Shown: positions 19,241-27,757, numbered from the stretch's first letter. The stretch: DNA of 64,000 nucleotides from Streptomyces sp. Go-475 (GCF_003330845.1 NZ_CP026121.1:1779501-1843500), one strand, 5' to 3'. Notes: generated by a model from the letters alone, not told the origin. Numbers and translations: made by a program.

Positions 19241-19891
19241 TCAGATCCCTGTCGCCTTGGGCTGGCCCGTCCCGGCCGGGGCGCCGTCCTGGGGGCGGCG
19301 GGACAGCAGGACGCTGGTGACGGCGATCCACAGGCCGCCGGCCATGAAGGCGAAGAACCCGGCCCAGGGGACGAAGACCAGCACGCCGATGACGACGGCG
19401 GCCCAGGCCAGCCAGCGGGGCAGGGGGCTGACCGCGGCGCGGACGGTGGCCAGGCCCGCGCCCAGCAGCAGCACGCCCAGGCCGCCGACGAACGGGATGA
19501 AGAAACTCTCGCTGAGGGCGTTGAGGGCCTGGAGCGCCGGGCCGGACGCCGTCGGTTCGTCGGCGAGGTCCACCAGGGCCAGCGTGAGCGCGGACCCGGT
19601 CAGGAAACCGAGGGCGAGCAGCAGCCCGCCGCCCAGGACCACCCGGTGCAGCCAGCCGCCGCCGGCCGGGACGTCCCGGACGACGTGGGCCAGGTGGGCG
19701 GCGAAGAAGACGAAGAAGACCGCCGCCAGCACCAGCAGGTACAGGCCCGCCCCGGTCCGGGCCTCGTGGTCGGCGTAGAACGCCCTGGCCTCGGAGCCGG
19801 TGGCGTCGTAGTCGGGGGTGTCGCCGAAGAGCAGGAAGCCGACCAGGGTCAGGACGACGGCCACCAGTCCGGTCAGCGGTGCGACACGCAT
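19241..19891 (-). CDS. Hypothetical six-TM integral membrane protein
   Basis: A 216-residue hydrophobic protein starting MRVAPLTGLVAVVLTLVG. The ATG at 19891 has an excellent Shine-Dalgarno (GGGAGG). About six hydrophobic segments are visible, with a short acidic loop DTPDYDATGSEARAFYADHEARTG after the first, reminiscent of DUF4386-like or cytosolic-loop-bearing proteins of unknown function. The C-terminus is hydrophilic (SRRPQDGAPAGTGQP). Its stop faces the cobC stop four bases away; upstream lies the large tandem array, so any promoter must lie in or beyond that repeat. Confidence 0.75.
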   Translation of the reverse strand: MRVAPLTGLVAVVLTLVGFLLFGDTPDYDATGSEARAFYADHEARTGAGLYLLVLAAVFFVFFAAHLAHVVRDVPAGGGWLHRVVLGGGLLLALGFLTGSALTLALVDLADEPTASGPALQALNALSESFFIPFVGGLGVLLLGAGLATVRAAVSPLPRWLAWAAVVIGVLVFVPWAGFFAFMAGGLWIAVTSVLLSRRPQDGAPAGTGQPKATGI

Positions 19892-19933
19892 GAGGACCTC
19901 CCGCCCGGCAGGGTCCCCCCTCACCTTCCACGC

Positions 19934-20905
19934 TGGCAGAGGTCCGCGTGGCCCGCCATGCGGGCCCGGGCGCCAACTCCGGCGGCGGGCCGGCCTTCCC
20001 TGTTGGCCGCCATGCGAGCCCGCACATCAACTCCGGCAGCGGGCCGGACGACCGCGTGAACCGCCACGCGAGCCCGCACACCAAAACCGGCAGCAGGCCG
20101 GACGACCACGCGGACCGCCACGCAAGCCCGCACACCAAAACCGGCAGCAGGCCGGACGACCACGCGGACCGCCACGCAAGCCCGCACACCAAAACCGGCA
20201 GCAGGCCGGACGACCACGCGGACCGCCACGCAAGCCCGCACACCAAAACCGGCAGCAGGCCGGACGACCACGTGAACCGCCACGCAAGCCCGCACACCAA
20301 AACCGGCAGCAGGCCGGACGACCACGTGAACCGCCACGCAAGCCCGCACACCAAAACCGGCAGCAGGCCGGACGACCACGTGAACCGCCACGCAAGCCCG
20401 CACACCAAAACCGGCAGCAGGCCGGACGACCACGTGAACCGCCACGCAAGCCCGCACACCAAAACCGGCAGCAGGCCGGACGACCACGTGAACCGCCACG
20501 CAAGCCCGCACACCAAAACCGGCAGCAGGCCGGACGACCACGTGAACCGCCACGCAAGCCCGCACACAAAACCGGCAGCAGGCCGGACGACCACGTGAAC
20601 CGCCACGCAAGCCCGCACACCAAAACCGGCAGCAGGCCGGACGACCACGTGAACCGCCACGCAAGCCCGCACACCAAAACCGGCAGCAGGCCGGACGACC
20701 ACGTGAACCGCCACGCAAGCCCGCACACCAAAACCGGCAGCAGGCCGGACGACCACGTGAACCGCCACGCAAGCCCGCACACCAAAACCGGCAGCGGGCC
20801 GGACGACCACGTGAACCGCCACGCAAGCCCGCACACCAAAACCGGCAGCAGGCCGGAGGTCCGCGTGGTCCGCGTGCGAGCCCGGGCGTCAGCTCCGGCG
20901 GCGGG
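19934..20905. repeat. 54-bp tandem array (15 core copies plus divergent end units)
   Basis: Core units such as ACCAAAACCGGCAGCAGG recur with the AAAA tract at 20083, 20137, 20191 and so on every 54 bp to 20838. One copy is 1 bp short (20515 to 20568). Early copies read GACCACGCGGACCGCC, later ones GACCACGTGAACCGCC. The end units diverge from the core but resemble each other (AGGTCCGCGTGG... CCCGGGCG... CTCCGGCGGCGGGCC at 19941 and 20858). The period is 18 codons, so several frames stay open on both strands; the plus frame reading HTKTGSRPDDHVNRHASP is the most GC3-rich. The distal end overlaps the stop of the LAETG surface protein. This fills the whole 19892-20888 gap. Confidence 0.95.
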
Positions 20906-21803
20906 CCAGGGCGACCGCTCCTCCGCCGGCGGCGAGCAGGGCGAGCGCGCCGCCCACGAGGTACGGCGTCGTCGAGCCGCCGCCCGTCTCGGCCAGGCCC
21001 TCGTCCTCGGCGGGTGCCCCCTGCGGCCTGACGCCGGCGGGCGGGGCGGAGGATTCGGCCGGGGGCCGGGCCGCGGCTTGCGGTGCGGGTGTCCGACAGC
21101 TCGCCTCGGCCAGGGTGAGCGTGCCGGTGACCTCGGCGACGTTCAGCTTCCCCGGGTTCACCGACACCTTGAGTTCGAGGGCGGTGGCGGCGGCCGAGCG
21201 GGCCGTCGTCCGGGTGTGGGACAGGTCCAGGCGCACCTCGCCGACCCCCGGTACCCGGACGTCCGTCGGGCCCCCGGCGGTCAGGGTCACGCGCTTGCCC
21301 AGGACGGTCACCGAGCCGGGCACGTCGGTCGTGGCGACCGGCTCGCGGCCGACCTCGCAGACGGCCCGGGACGTGATCTGCTCGACCTCGATGAGGGACA
21401 GCAGCGGCAGGCCGGGGACGTGCAGGCGGGCATGGGCCAGGGTGGTGCTCGCCTCGGCTTTCGCGGCGGTCGTCGTGGCGCTCGCCCGTGCCGCCTCCGC
21501 GCGCAGCACGCTGAAGGGCCGGCCGCCGTCCACGGCGTCCAGGCGGGCCGTCAGTGTGGCCTTCTCGGCGCTCCGCGGGGCCGCGACCTCGTTGAGGGAG
21601 ACGGCGAGCGGGACGTTCACCGACTTGTTCAGCAGCGAGACGTCCAGGCCGGTGCGCAGGACGGCGGCGCTCGCGCGTCCGTGGTCGCCGGTGGCGTGCG
21701 CCGGGCTCACGCCGGTCAGGGCCGCGGGCCCGGCGGCGAGGGCCGTGGCCGCGGCGACGGTCGCCAGCCGGCGTGCGGGCATGCGGAAGGAAGTGCTGTT
21801 CAC
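20889..21803 (-). CDS. Secreted LAETG (sortase E type) cell-surface protein
   Basis: A 304-residue protein. An N-terminal signal peptide (MPARRLATVAAATALAAGPAALTGVSPAHA) is followed by a Val/Ala-rich beta-type domain of unknown family, a Pro/Ala-rich linker, then LAETG (residues 270-274), a hydrophobic segment and the RRRS tail. LAXTG is the motif of class E sortases in Streptomyces, so the protein is probably linked to the wall. I chose the GTG at 21803 (GGGAG eight bases upstream); a TTG at 21842 is possible. Its stop codon and last codons form the end unit of the 54-bp array. Confidence 0.85.
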   Translation of the reverse strand: MNSTSFRMPARRLATVAAATALAAGPAALTGVSPAHATGDHGRASAAVLRTGLDVSLLNKSVNVPLAVSLNEVAAPRSAEKATLTARLDAVDGGRPFSVLRAEAARASATTTAAKAEASTTLAHARLHVPGLPLLSLIEVEQITSRAVCEVGREPVATTDVPGSVTVLGKRVTLTAGGPTDVRVPGVGEVRLDLSHTRTTARSAAATALELKVSVNPGKLNVAEVTGTLTLAEASCRTPAPQAAARPPAESSAPPAGVRPQGAPAEDEGLAETGGGSTTPYLVGGALALLAAGGGAVALARRRS

Positions 21804-21962
21804 GGTGGGGACTCCCAGGAGAGACAAGCTCGGGACCCGCAAAGAATCGCGCCGCCCGGGGAACGGCGTCAGCGAACTGACACCGCTTCACTCCAACGTG
21901 ACGAGACCGACGATGCATTCGAATCCCTCGGCACAGGCGTTCCCCACCGTCACCCCTGGTGG

Positions 21963-23054
21963 CTAGCCGACCACGCGCCCGTTCAGCACCACGCGACGCG
22001 GTGACGTCAGCACCCGTACGTCCGTGCGCGGGTCCTCGTCGTAGACGACCAGGTCGGCGGGGGCGCCCTCGTCGAGGCCGGGGCGGCCGAGCCAGGTGCG
22101 GGCGCGCCAGGTGCCGGCCGCCAGGGCCTCGACGGGCGGGATGCCCGCGGTGACCAGTTCGGCGACCTCCGCCGTAGCCAGACCGTGGGCGAGGCCGCCG
22201 CCGGCGTCGGTGCCGACGAAGACGGGGATGCCGGCGTCGTAGGCGTTGCGGACGGTGTCGTAGCGGCGGGCGTGGAGCCGGCGCATATGGTCCGACCAGC
22301 GCGGGAACTTGGCCTCGCCGCCGTCGGCGAGCTGCGGGAAGGTCGCGATGTTGACGAGGGTCGGCACGATGGCGACGCCGCGCTCGGCGAACAGCGGGAC
22401 GAGGTCCTCGGTCAGGCCCGTGGCGTGCTCGATGCAGTCGATGCCGGCCTCGACGAGGTCCCGCAGGGAGTCCTCCGCGAAGCAGTGCGCGGTGACCCGG
22501 GCGCCCAGGCGGTGCGCCTCGGCGATCGCCGCCTCCACCGCGCCGCGGGGCCAGCAGGCCGACAGGTCGCCGAGGTCGCGGTCGATCCAGTCGCCGACCA
22601 GCTTCACCCAGCCGTCGCCGCGCCGGGCCTCCTGGGCGACGTAGGCGACCAGGTCCTCGGGCTCGATCTCCCAGGCGTAGTTGCGGATGTAGCGGCGGGT
22701 GCGGGCGATGTGCCGGCCGGCGCGGATGATCTTCGGGAGGTCGTCGCGGTCGTCGACCCAGCGGGTGTCGGAGGGCGAGCCGGCGTCGCGGATGAGCAGC
22801 GTGCCTGCGTCCCGGTCGGTCAGCGCCTGCTTCTCGGCGACGTCCTGCGGGACCGCGCCGTGCCGGTCGAGCCCGACGTGGCAGTGGGCGTCGACGAGGC
22901 CGGGCAGGGCCCAGCCCTCGACGGTGCGGATGTCGCGGGCGCCGGCGGGGCGGTCGTAGGAGACGCGGCCGTCGACGACCCACAGTTCGTCCCGGACGTC
23001 CTCGGGCCCGACGAGCACCCGTCCCTTCACGTGCAGCACCGCGTGATCGCTCAT
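21963..23054 (-). CDS. Amidohydrolase superfamily metal-dependent hydrolase
   Basis: A 363-residue protein with the fold of imidazolonepropionase-like or dihydroorotase-like amidohydrolases. The metal motif DAHCHVGLD is near residues 56-64; later VTAHCFAEDSLRDL, IEHATG and VGTDAGGG supply the other His and Asp ligands. Strand-rich N- and C-terminal segments form the small beta domain (VLHVKGRVLVG and VVLNGRVVG). The ATG at 23054 has AAGGTG seven bases upstream; the GTG three codons earlier is less likely. The substrate is unknown. It faces away from the aminotransferase at 23216. Confidence 0.85.
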   Translation of the reverse strand: MSDHAVLHVKGRVLVGPEDVRDELWVVDGRVSYDRPAGARDIRTVEGWALPGLVDAHCHVGLDRHGAVPQDVAEKQALTDRDAGTLLIRDAGSPSDTRWVDDRDDLPKIIRAGRHIARTRRYIRNYAWEIEPEDLVAYVAQEARRGDGWVKLVGDWIDRDLGDLSACWPRGAVEAAIAEAHRLGARVTAHCFAEDSLRDLVEAGIDCIEHATGLTEDLVPLFAERGVAIVPTLVNIATFPQLADGGEAKFPRWSDHMRRLHARRYDTVRNAYDAGIPVFVGTDAGGGLAHGLATAEVAELVTAGIPPVEALAAGTWRARTWLGRPGLDEGAPADLVVYDEDPRTDVRVLTSPRRVVLNGRVVG

Positions 23055-23215
23055 GTACGGCACCTTAATGAGCCGCCGGTCGTGGCCTGAAGGGGCCCGG
23101 TGTGCGGGATTCCGCCTCGATGGGGACCGGTGCCCAGGGGCTCCGCCGCGAAGGGGCGCGGAGGCCGCCGGTTACCCTCGATGCGGTCGAACCTGTGAGT
23201 GAAGAGAGCTTTGCC

Positions 23216-24316
23216 GTGACGCATCCGTTTCTGGACCTGGCCCCGCTCGGCGCGGACCGCTTCGCCGCGATCGAGGACAGCGTGGCGCGGCTGCTGAGCA
23301 CCGATCAGGACGTGGTGATCATGCAGGGTGAGGCGCTGCTGCCGCTGGAGGGCGCGATCCGCGCCGCGGCCGGGCCGGGCACGACGGCGCTGAACGTCAT
23401 CACGGGCCCGTACGGGCAGACGTTCGGCGACTGGCTGCGGGACTGCGGCGCGACGGTGGTCGACCTGGCGGTGCCCTTCCACACCGCGGTCACGGCCGAG
23501 CAGATCCGGGAGGCCTTCGCCGAGCACCCGGAGATCGACTTCGTGTCCCTGGTGCACGCGGAGGCCGCGACCGGCAACACCAACCCGGTCGCGGAGATCG
23601 GCGAGGTGGTGCGGGCGCACGGGGCGCTGTTCTACCTGGACGCGGTGGCGTCGATCGGGGCGGAGCCGGTGCTGCCGGACGCGTGGGGCGTGGACCTGTG
23701 CGTGATCGGGGCGCAGAAGGCGATGGGCGGCCCGGCCGGGGTGTCGGCGGTGTCGGTGAGCGAGCGGGCCTGGGCCCGGATGGCGGCGAACCCGAAGGCG
23801 CCGCGACGGTCGTACCTGTCGCTCCTCGACTGGAAGGAGCGGTGGATCGACGGCGGCCGCAAGGCGCTGCTGCACGCGCCGGCGCAGCTGGAGATGCTGG
23901 CGCTTCAGGCGTGCGTGGAGCGGATCGAGGCGGCCGGGCTGGACACGGTGATGGCCCGGCACGCGTCGGCCGCGGCGGCCACCCGGGCCGGGGCGCTCGC
24001 ACTCGGGGGCGGGCTGGAGCCGTACGTGTACGAGGCGCGGGACGCGGCACCGGTCGCGACGACGCTGCGGGCGCCGGCCGGGGTGGTGGCGTCGGAGCTG
24101 GTGGGCCGGGCCCTGGAGGCGGACCCGGCAGCCCCGGTGGCCGCCGGCGGAGGCGCGCTGGCCAAGGAGATGATCCGCGTCAACCACTACGGCGCCGACG
24201 CGACACCCGGCGCGGTCCGGGCAAGCCTGACGGCACTGGGGGCCGCCCTGTCGGAGAAGGGGCTGTCGGTGGACGTGGAGGGTGCACTGCGGGCGGCGGA
24301 GCCGGCGTGGCGGTAG
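23216..24316 (+). CDS. Class V PLP-dependent aminotransferase
   Basis: A 366-residue enzyme of the alanine-glyoxylate/serine-glyoxylate aminotransferase family. The PLP lysine is in CVIGAQKAMGGPAGVSA; VHAEAATGNTNPV and FYLDAVASIGAEPV supply the cofactor Asp. I chose the GTG at 23216 (MTHPFLDLAPLG) with GAAGAGAG upstream; a GTG at 23195 is also in frame. Its promoter lies between it and the divergent amidohydrolase. The end is notable: the last codons GALRAAEPAWR are imperfectly repeated just after the stop (see the repeat at 24284). Confidence 0.85.
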   Translation: MTHPFLDLAPLGADRFAAIEDSVARLLSTDQDVVIMQGEALLPLEGAIRAAAGPGTTALNVITGPYGQTFGDWLRDCGATVVDLAVPFHTAVTAEQIREAFAEHPEIDFVSLVHAEAATGNTNPVAEIGEVVRAHGALFYLDAVASIGAEPVLPDAWGVDLCVIGAQKAMGGPAGVSAVSVSERAWARMAANPKAPRRSYLSLLDWKERWIDGGRKALLHAPAQLEMLALQACVERIEAAGLDTVMARHASAAAATRAGALALGGGLEPYVYEARDAAPVATTLRAPAGVVASELVGRALEADPAAPVAAGGGALAKEMIRVNHYGADATPGAVRASLTALGAALSEKGLSVDVEGALRAAEPAWR

Positions 24317-24450
24317 TGGCCGCGCGCCGCCGGGGCGGTGGCGGGGGCACTGCAGGCCGCCGACGCGGCTTGGCGGTGGCCGCCGGCCGCCAGGGCAGCG
24401 CGGCGATGGCCGCTGATCTCCGGACAGCGCGGCGGTAGCCGCCGGCTGAG
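24284..24450 (+). repeat. Degenerate tandem repeat seeded at the aminotransferase 3' end
   Basis: GCACTGCGGGCGGCGGAGCC (24284) recurs as GCACTGCAGGCCGCCGACGC (24347), 63 bp later, and both copies lead into TGGCGGT. The copy would encode GALQAADAAWRW where the gene has GALRAAEPAWR and stop. A second local repeat follows: CAGCGCGGCGATGGCCGC (24396) and CAGCGCGGCGGTAGCCGC (24425). Nothing else was seen in the 24317-24567 gap apart from the approach to the next gene. Confidence 0.7.
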
Positions 24451-24567
24451 ATCCACCACGGGTTCCTCCCTCGGCTCTCGGCCCCTGGCCCGCCGGACCG
24501 GCCAGATCATGTCGGTCGGCGGCACGCGGCACCCGGCGGTGCCGGGGGCCCGTGCCATGCTCCCCGT

Positions 24568-25101
24568 ATGACCACCGACACACCTTCCGGTGCCGCCCTC
24601 CCCGACGGCCGTCCCGTCCCCCTGCTCACCGGCGACGAGCGGGCCATGCTCGAGAGCTGGCTCGACTTTCACCGGGCCACGCTGGAGCTGAAGTGTGCCG
24701 GGCTGGACGACGCGCGGGTGCGGATCCCCTCGGTGCCGCCGTCGCAGCTGACGCTGCTGGGGCTGGTGCAGCACCTCGCCGAGGTCGAGCGGAACTGGTT
24801 CCAGCGGGTGGTCGGCGGCGCCGACGTGCCGCCCGTGTTCGAGGACGGGACCGGCTACGCGCTGGATCCCGCGCGGGGGCTCGACGAGGCGCTCGGGATC
24901 TGGCGGCGGGAGATCGCGCGGGGGCGGGAGCTGTGCGCCGGGCTGCCGCTGGACCACGTCGGGCGGGTGGCCGGGGGGCCGGTGCCCGGGATGGAGGTCA
25001 GTCTGCGCTGGGTGCTCCTGCACATGATCGAGGAATACGCGCGGCACAACGGTCACGCCGATCTCCTGCGGGAACGTATCGACGGAGTGACCGGGGCCTG
25101 A
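24568..25101 (+). CDS. DinB-family (DUF664) protein
   Basis: A 177-residue protein with the DinB/mycothiol-transferase-like four-helix fold. [18 protein letters not shown] near residues 70-87 and [22 protein letters not shown] near the end carry the three family His residues that bind a metal. Members include mycothiol-dependent enzymes, but I see nothing that fixes a substrate. ATG at 24568 follows a region rich in repeat. The stop is followed by the AT-richer ectoine control region. Confidence 0.85.
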   Translation: MTTDTPSGAALPDGRPVPLLTGDERAMLESWLDFHRATLELKCAGLDDARVRIPSVPPSQLTLLGLVQHLAEVERNWFQRVVGGADVPPVFEDGTGYALDPARGLDEALGIWRREIARGRELCAGLPLDHVGRVAGGPVPGMEVSLRWVLLHMIEEYARHNGHADLLRERIDGVTGA

Positions 25102-25149
25102 ATTACACGTGTTTTCCGCAACATCTCACATGTAAGCTGGCACACAATT

Positions 25150-25183
25150 AAGAATACTTCCAAGAACAGCTTCCCGTATTCTT
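25150..25183. terminator. Inverted repeat after the DinB gene
   Basis: AAGAATAC (25150-25157) and GTATTCTT (25176-25183) are exact complements around an 18-nt loop. The element lies 48 bp past the DinB stop in DNA much richer in A and T than its surroundings. It may end the DinB transcript or be a protein-binding site; the arms are AT-rich and lack a T tract, so the terminator label is tentative. Confidence 0.4.
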
Positions 25184-25259
25184 CTGCCCGCTTTTCCCGG
25201 TCGTAAACGCGTAGATTTTGAGGACACTCGGCGAGGCAATTCGGGGAGGTCTCGTGGCG

Positions 25260-25292
25260 GTTACACGGCTGTGACGCGTTACACACCGTGAC
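25260..25292 (+). promoter_or_regulatory. Candidate GlnR site in the ectoine promoter region
   Basis: GTTAC-ACGGCT-GTGAC (25260-25275) is followed two bases later by GTTAC-ACACC-GTGAC (25278-25292). The first pair has the six-base spacing of the actinobacterial GlnR box (GTnAC-n6-GnAAC type) and the second copy has five. A TATTAT at 25305-25310 could serve as -10 element, so the boxes overlap the -35 region. As I recall, GlnR represses ectABCD in S. coelicolor. The assignment is sequence-based only. Confidence 0.5.
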
Positions 25293-25403
25293 GGCTTTGC
25301 CCGGTATTATCCGGACAACATCGGGCATAACGCAGCCCTCCCCTGCGTGCCCTCGCGCCCGCGTGATAACACAGACGAGCCTCATTCGTAACCCCCACCG
25401 GCG

Positions 25404-25442
25404 ATGCAATTTTGAATTTCGCTGGGTAAGTTCAATTCGCAT
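25404..25442 (+). promoter_or_regulatory. Hairpin covering the ectA start codon
   Basis: ATGCAATTTTGAA (25404-25416) can pair with TTCAATTCGCAT (25431-25442), giving 11 base pairs with one bulged C and a bulged TT around a 14-nt loop. The 3' arm includes the first two bases of the ectA ATG. The stem is AT-rich, so it would open readily. The loop holds GGGTAAG, the only purine-rich tract near the start. It may control translation of ectA. The 25102-25440 gap otherwise holds the inverted repeat at 25150 and the GlnR-like boxes. Confidence 0.4.
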
Positions 25443-25947
25443 GACTGCCGTACAAGCAGATCCGCAAATCGACCGCCCCACGGTGGCTGACGGAGCCGCA
25501 CTCTGGCGGATGGCGAAGGACTCGAAGGTTCTCGACCTGAACTCGTCCTACAGCTATCTGCTGTGGTGCCGCGACTTCGCCGCCACGTCGGCCGTCGCGC
25601 GTGACGAGCACGGCGAGCCGATGGGCTTCACCACCGGGTACGTGCGGCCGGACAGCCCGCGCACCCTGCTGGTCTGGCAGGTGGCGGTGGACGAGGCCCA
25701 CCGCGGGCGCGGGCTGGCAGCCGCGCTGCTCGACGGTCTGGTCGCGCGGACCGTGGCCGAGCGCGGGGTGACGACGGTGGAGACCACGATCACCCCGGGC
25801 AACACCGCCTCGGAGCGCCTGTTCACGTCCTTCGCCGAGCGTCACGGCGCGCGACTGGAGCGCGAGGTGCTGTTCGACACGGGCCTGTTCCCCGACGGGC
25901 CGCACGACCCGGAGGTCCTGTACCGCATCGGCCCGCTGCCCCACTGA
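25441..25947 (+). CDS. ectA: L-2,4-diaminobutyrate acetyltransferase EctA
   Basis: A 168-residue GNAT enzyme that makes N-gamma-acetyl-diaminobutyrate, the second step of ectoine synthesis. RPTVADGAALWRMAKDSKVLDLNSSYSYLLWCRDFAATS is the EctA fingerprint, and VAVDEAHRGRGLAAALLDGL is the acetyl-CoA motif A. The ATG at 25441 has no clear Shine-Dalgarno and lies in a possible stem. It is the first gene of ectABCD. The stop codon is part of a short tandem repeat (unit around CCCCACTGAGACTT) reaching 25989. Confidence 0.95.
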   Translation: MTAVQADPQIDRPTVADGAALWRMAKDSKVLDLNSSYSYLLWCRDFAATSAVARDEHGEPMGFTTGYVRPDSPRTLLVWQVAVDEAHRGRGLAAALLDGLVARTVAERGVTTVETTITPGNTASERLFTSFAERHGARLEREVLFDTGLFPDGPHDPEVLYRIGPLPH

Positions 25948-25989
25948 GACTTCCCCGCTGAGACTCCCCCACCGAGACTCCCCCTGACT
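25939..25989 (+). repeat. Short tandem repeat at the ectA stop codon
   Basis: Four units follow each other: CCCCACTGAGACTT (25939-25952, containing the ectA TGA), CCCCGCTGAGACT (25953), CCCCCACCGAGACT (25966) and the truncated CCCCCTGACT (25980). The units are 13-14 bp and drift downstream. Further on, GCAGACTTCGCAGACTTC repeats a related GACTTC motif up to 26012. This occupies most of the ectA-ectB spacer. Confidence 0.7.
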
Positions 25990-26036
25990 CCCGCAGACTT
26001 CGCAGACTTCCCCCACGCACCGAGGAGCGATTCGTC

Positions 26037-27308
26037 GTGACCATCACCCAGCCCGACCTGAGCGTCTTCGAGACCGTCGAGTCCGAGGTACGCAGCTACT
26101 GCCGCGGCTGGCCCACCGTCTTCGACCGTGCGGTGGGCAGCCGCATGTACGACGAGGACGGCCATGAGTACCTCGACTTCTTCGCCGGAGCCGGGTCGCT
26201 GAACTACGGGCACAACAACCCGGTCCTGAAACGCGCGCTGATCGACTACCTGGAGCGGGACGGCGTCACGCACGGGCTCGACATGTCGACCACCGCCAAG
26301 CGCACGTTCCTGGAGGCCTTCCAGAACCTGCTGCTGCGCCCGCGCGACCTGCCGTACAAGGTCATGTTTCCCGGCCCCACCGGCACCAACGCCGTCGAGG
26401 CCGCGCTGAAGCTGGCGCGCAAGGTGAAGGGGCGCGAGTCGATCGTGTCGTTCACCAACGCCTTCCACGGCATGTCGCTGGGCTCGCTGGCCGTCACCGG
26501 CAACGCCTTCAAGCGGGCCGGCGCCGGCATCCCGCTGGTGCACGGCACGCCGATGCCGTTCGACAACTACTTCGACGGCCAGGTCCCGGACTTCCTGTGG
26601 TTCGAGCGGATCCTGGAGGACCAGGGCTCCGGCCTGAACAAGCCCGCCGCCGTGATCGTCGAGACCGTGCAGGGCGAGGGCGGCATCAACGTGGCGCGGC
26701 CCGAGTGGCTGCGTGCGCTGGCCGACCTGTGCGAGCGGCAGGACATGCTGCTCATCGTCGACGACATCCAGATGGGCTGCGGCCGTACCGGTGCGTTCTT
26801 CTCCTTCGAGGAGGCCGGCATCACGCCGGACATCGTCACCGTCTCCAAGTCCATCAGCGGCTACGGCCTGCCCATGTCGCTCTGCCTGTTCAAGCCCGAG
26901 CTCGACGTCTGGGAGCCCGGCGAGCACAACGGCACCTTCCGCGGCAACAACCCGGCCTTCGTCACGGCCACCGCCGCGCTGGAGACGTACTGGGCGGACG
27001 GCTCCGCCATGGAGAAGCAGACCCGCAAGCGCGGTGAGCAGGTCGAGCAGGCGCTGATCTCCATCACGGAGGAGAACCTGGCCGACGTGAAGGAGTACCG
27101 GGGCCGCGGCCTGGTGTGGGGCATGGAGTTCCACGACAAGGCCCGCGCCGGCAAGGTCGCCAAGCGCGCCTTCGAACTCGGGCTGCTGATCGAGACGTCC
27201 GGCCCGGAGAGCGAGGTCGTGAAGCTGCTTCCCGCCCTCACCATCACGCCCGAAGAACTGGACGAGGGCCTGACGACGCTGGCCCGCGCCGTCCGCGAGA
27301 CCGCCTGA
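26037..27308 (+). CDS. ectB: Diaminobutyrate--2-oxoglutarate aminotransferase EctB
   Basis: A 423-residue class III PLP aminotransferase that converts aspartate semialdehyde to L-2,4-diaminobutyrate, the first ectoine step. The cofactor motif [19 protein letters not shown] and the PLP lysine Lys271 in [13 protein letters not shown] are clear; [21 protein letters not shown] is the EctB type. The GTG at 26037 has GAGGAG eleven bases before it. It is separated from ectA by about 90 bp of repeat-like sequence and from ectC by 43 bp with CTAGGAGG. Confidence 0.96.
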   Translation: MTITQPDLSVFETVESEVRSYCRGWPTVFDRAVGSRMYDEDGHEYLDFFAGAGSLNYGHNNPVLKRALIDYLERDGVTHGLDMSTTAKRTFLEAFQNLLLRPRDLPYKVMFPGPTGTNAVEAALKLARKVKGRESIVSFTNAFHGMSLGSLAVTGNAFKRAGAGIPLVHGTPMPFDNYFDGQVPDFLWFERILEDQGSGLNKPAAVIVETVQGEGGINVARPEWLRALADLCERQDMLLIVDDIQMGCGRTGAFFSFEEAGITPDIVTVSKSISGYGLPMSLCLFKPELDVWEPGEHNGTFRGNNPAFVTATAALETYWADGSAMEKQTRKRGEQVEQALISITEENLADVKEYRGRGLVWGMEFHDKARAGKVAKRAFELGLLIETSGPESEVVKLLPALTITPEELDEGLTTLARAVRETA

Positions 27309-27351
27309 CCAACCAACCGGCACCACCCCACCTAGGAGGCATCGCAGCACC

Positions 27352-27750
27352 GTGATTGTCCGTTCGTTCAAGGAGATCGAAGGTACCGACCGGCACGTGA
27401 AGGCGGCGTCCGGCACGTGGGAGAGCAAACGCATCGTCCTCGCCAAGGAGAAGGTCGGCTTCTCCCTGCACGAGACGGTCCTGTACGCGGGCACGGAGAC
27501 GTCGATGTGGTACGCGAACCACATCGAGGCCGTCGTCTGCGTGGAGGGCGAGGCCGAGCTGACCGACCACGAGACCGGGCAGAAGTACACCATCACGCCC
27601 GGCACCATGTACCTCCTGGACGGGCACGAGAGGCACACGCTGCGGGTCAAGCAGGACTTCCGCTGCCTCTGCGTGTTCAACCCGCCCGTGACCGGACGGG
27701 AGGACCACGACGAGAACGGCGTATACCCGCTGCTCACCGAGGAGGTGTGA
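27352..27750 (+). CDS. ectC: L-ectoine synthase EctC
   Basis: A 132-residue cupin that cyclises N-gamma-acetyl-diaminobutyrate to ectoine. The N-terminus [18 protein letters not shown] and the cupin strands [45 protein letters not shown] match EctC, including the metal ligands Glu/Tyr/His. The GTG at 27352 is served by GGAGGCATCG. It ends seven bases before ectD, whose Shine-Dalgarno (GAGGAGGTG) lies over the ectC stop. Confidence 0.97.
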   Translation: MIVRSFKEIEGTDRHVKAASGTWESKRIVLAKEKVGFSLHETVLYAGTETSMWYANHIEAVVCVEGEAELTDHETGQKYTITPGTMYLLDGHERHTLRVKQDFRCLCVFNPPVTGREDHDENGVYPLLTEEV

Positions 27751-27757
27751 CGTTTCC

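Noticed and set aside
19948..20834. Long open frames of 200-700 codons across the repeat on both strands
   Set aside because: They follow from a 54-bp period without stops in several frames. No ribosome-binding site or homologous domain supports any of them, and several overlap real genes.
20083..20850. CRISPR array
   Set aside because: Units abut directly with no unique spacers, and no cas genes lie nearby.
23063..23063. Start of the amidohydrolase at 23063 (GTG) instead of 23054
   Set aside because: The ATG at 23054 has AAGGTG at good spacing; the GTG would place that site inside the gene.
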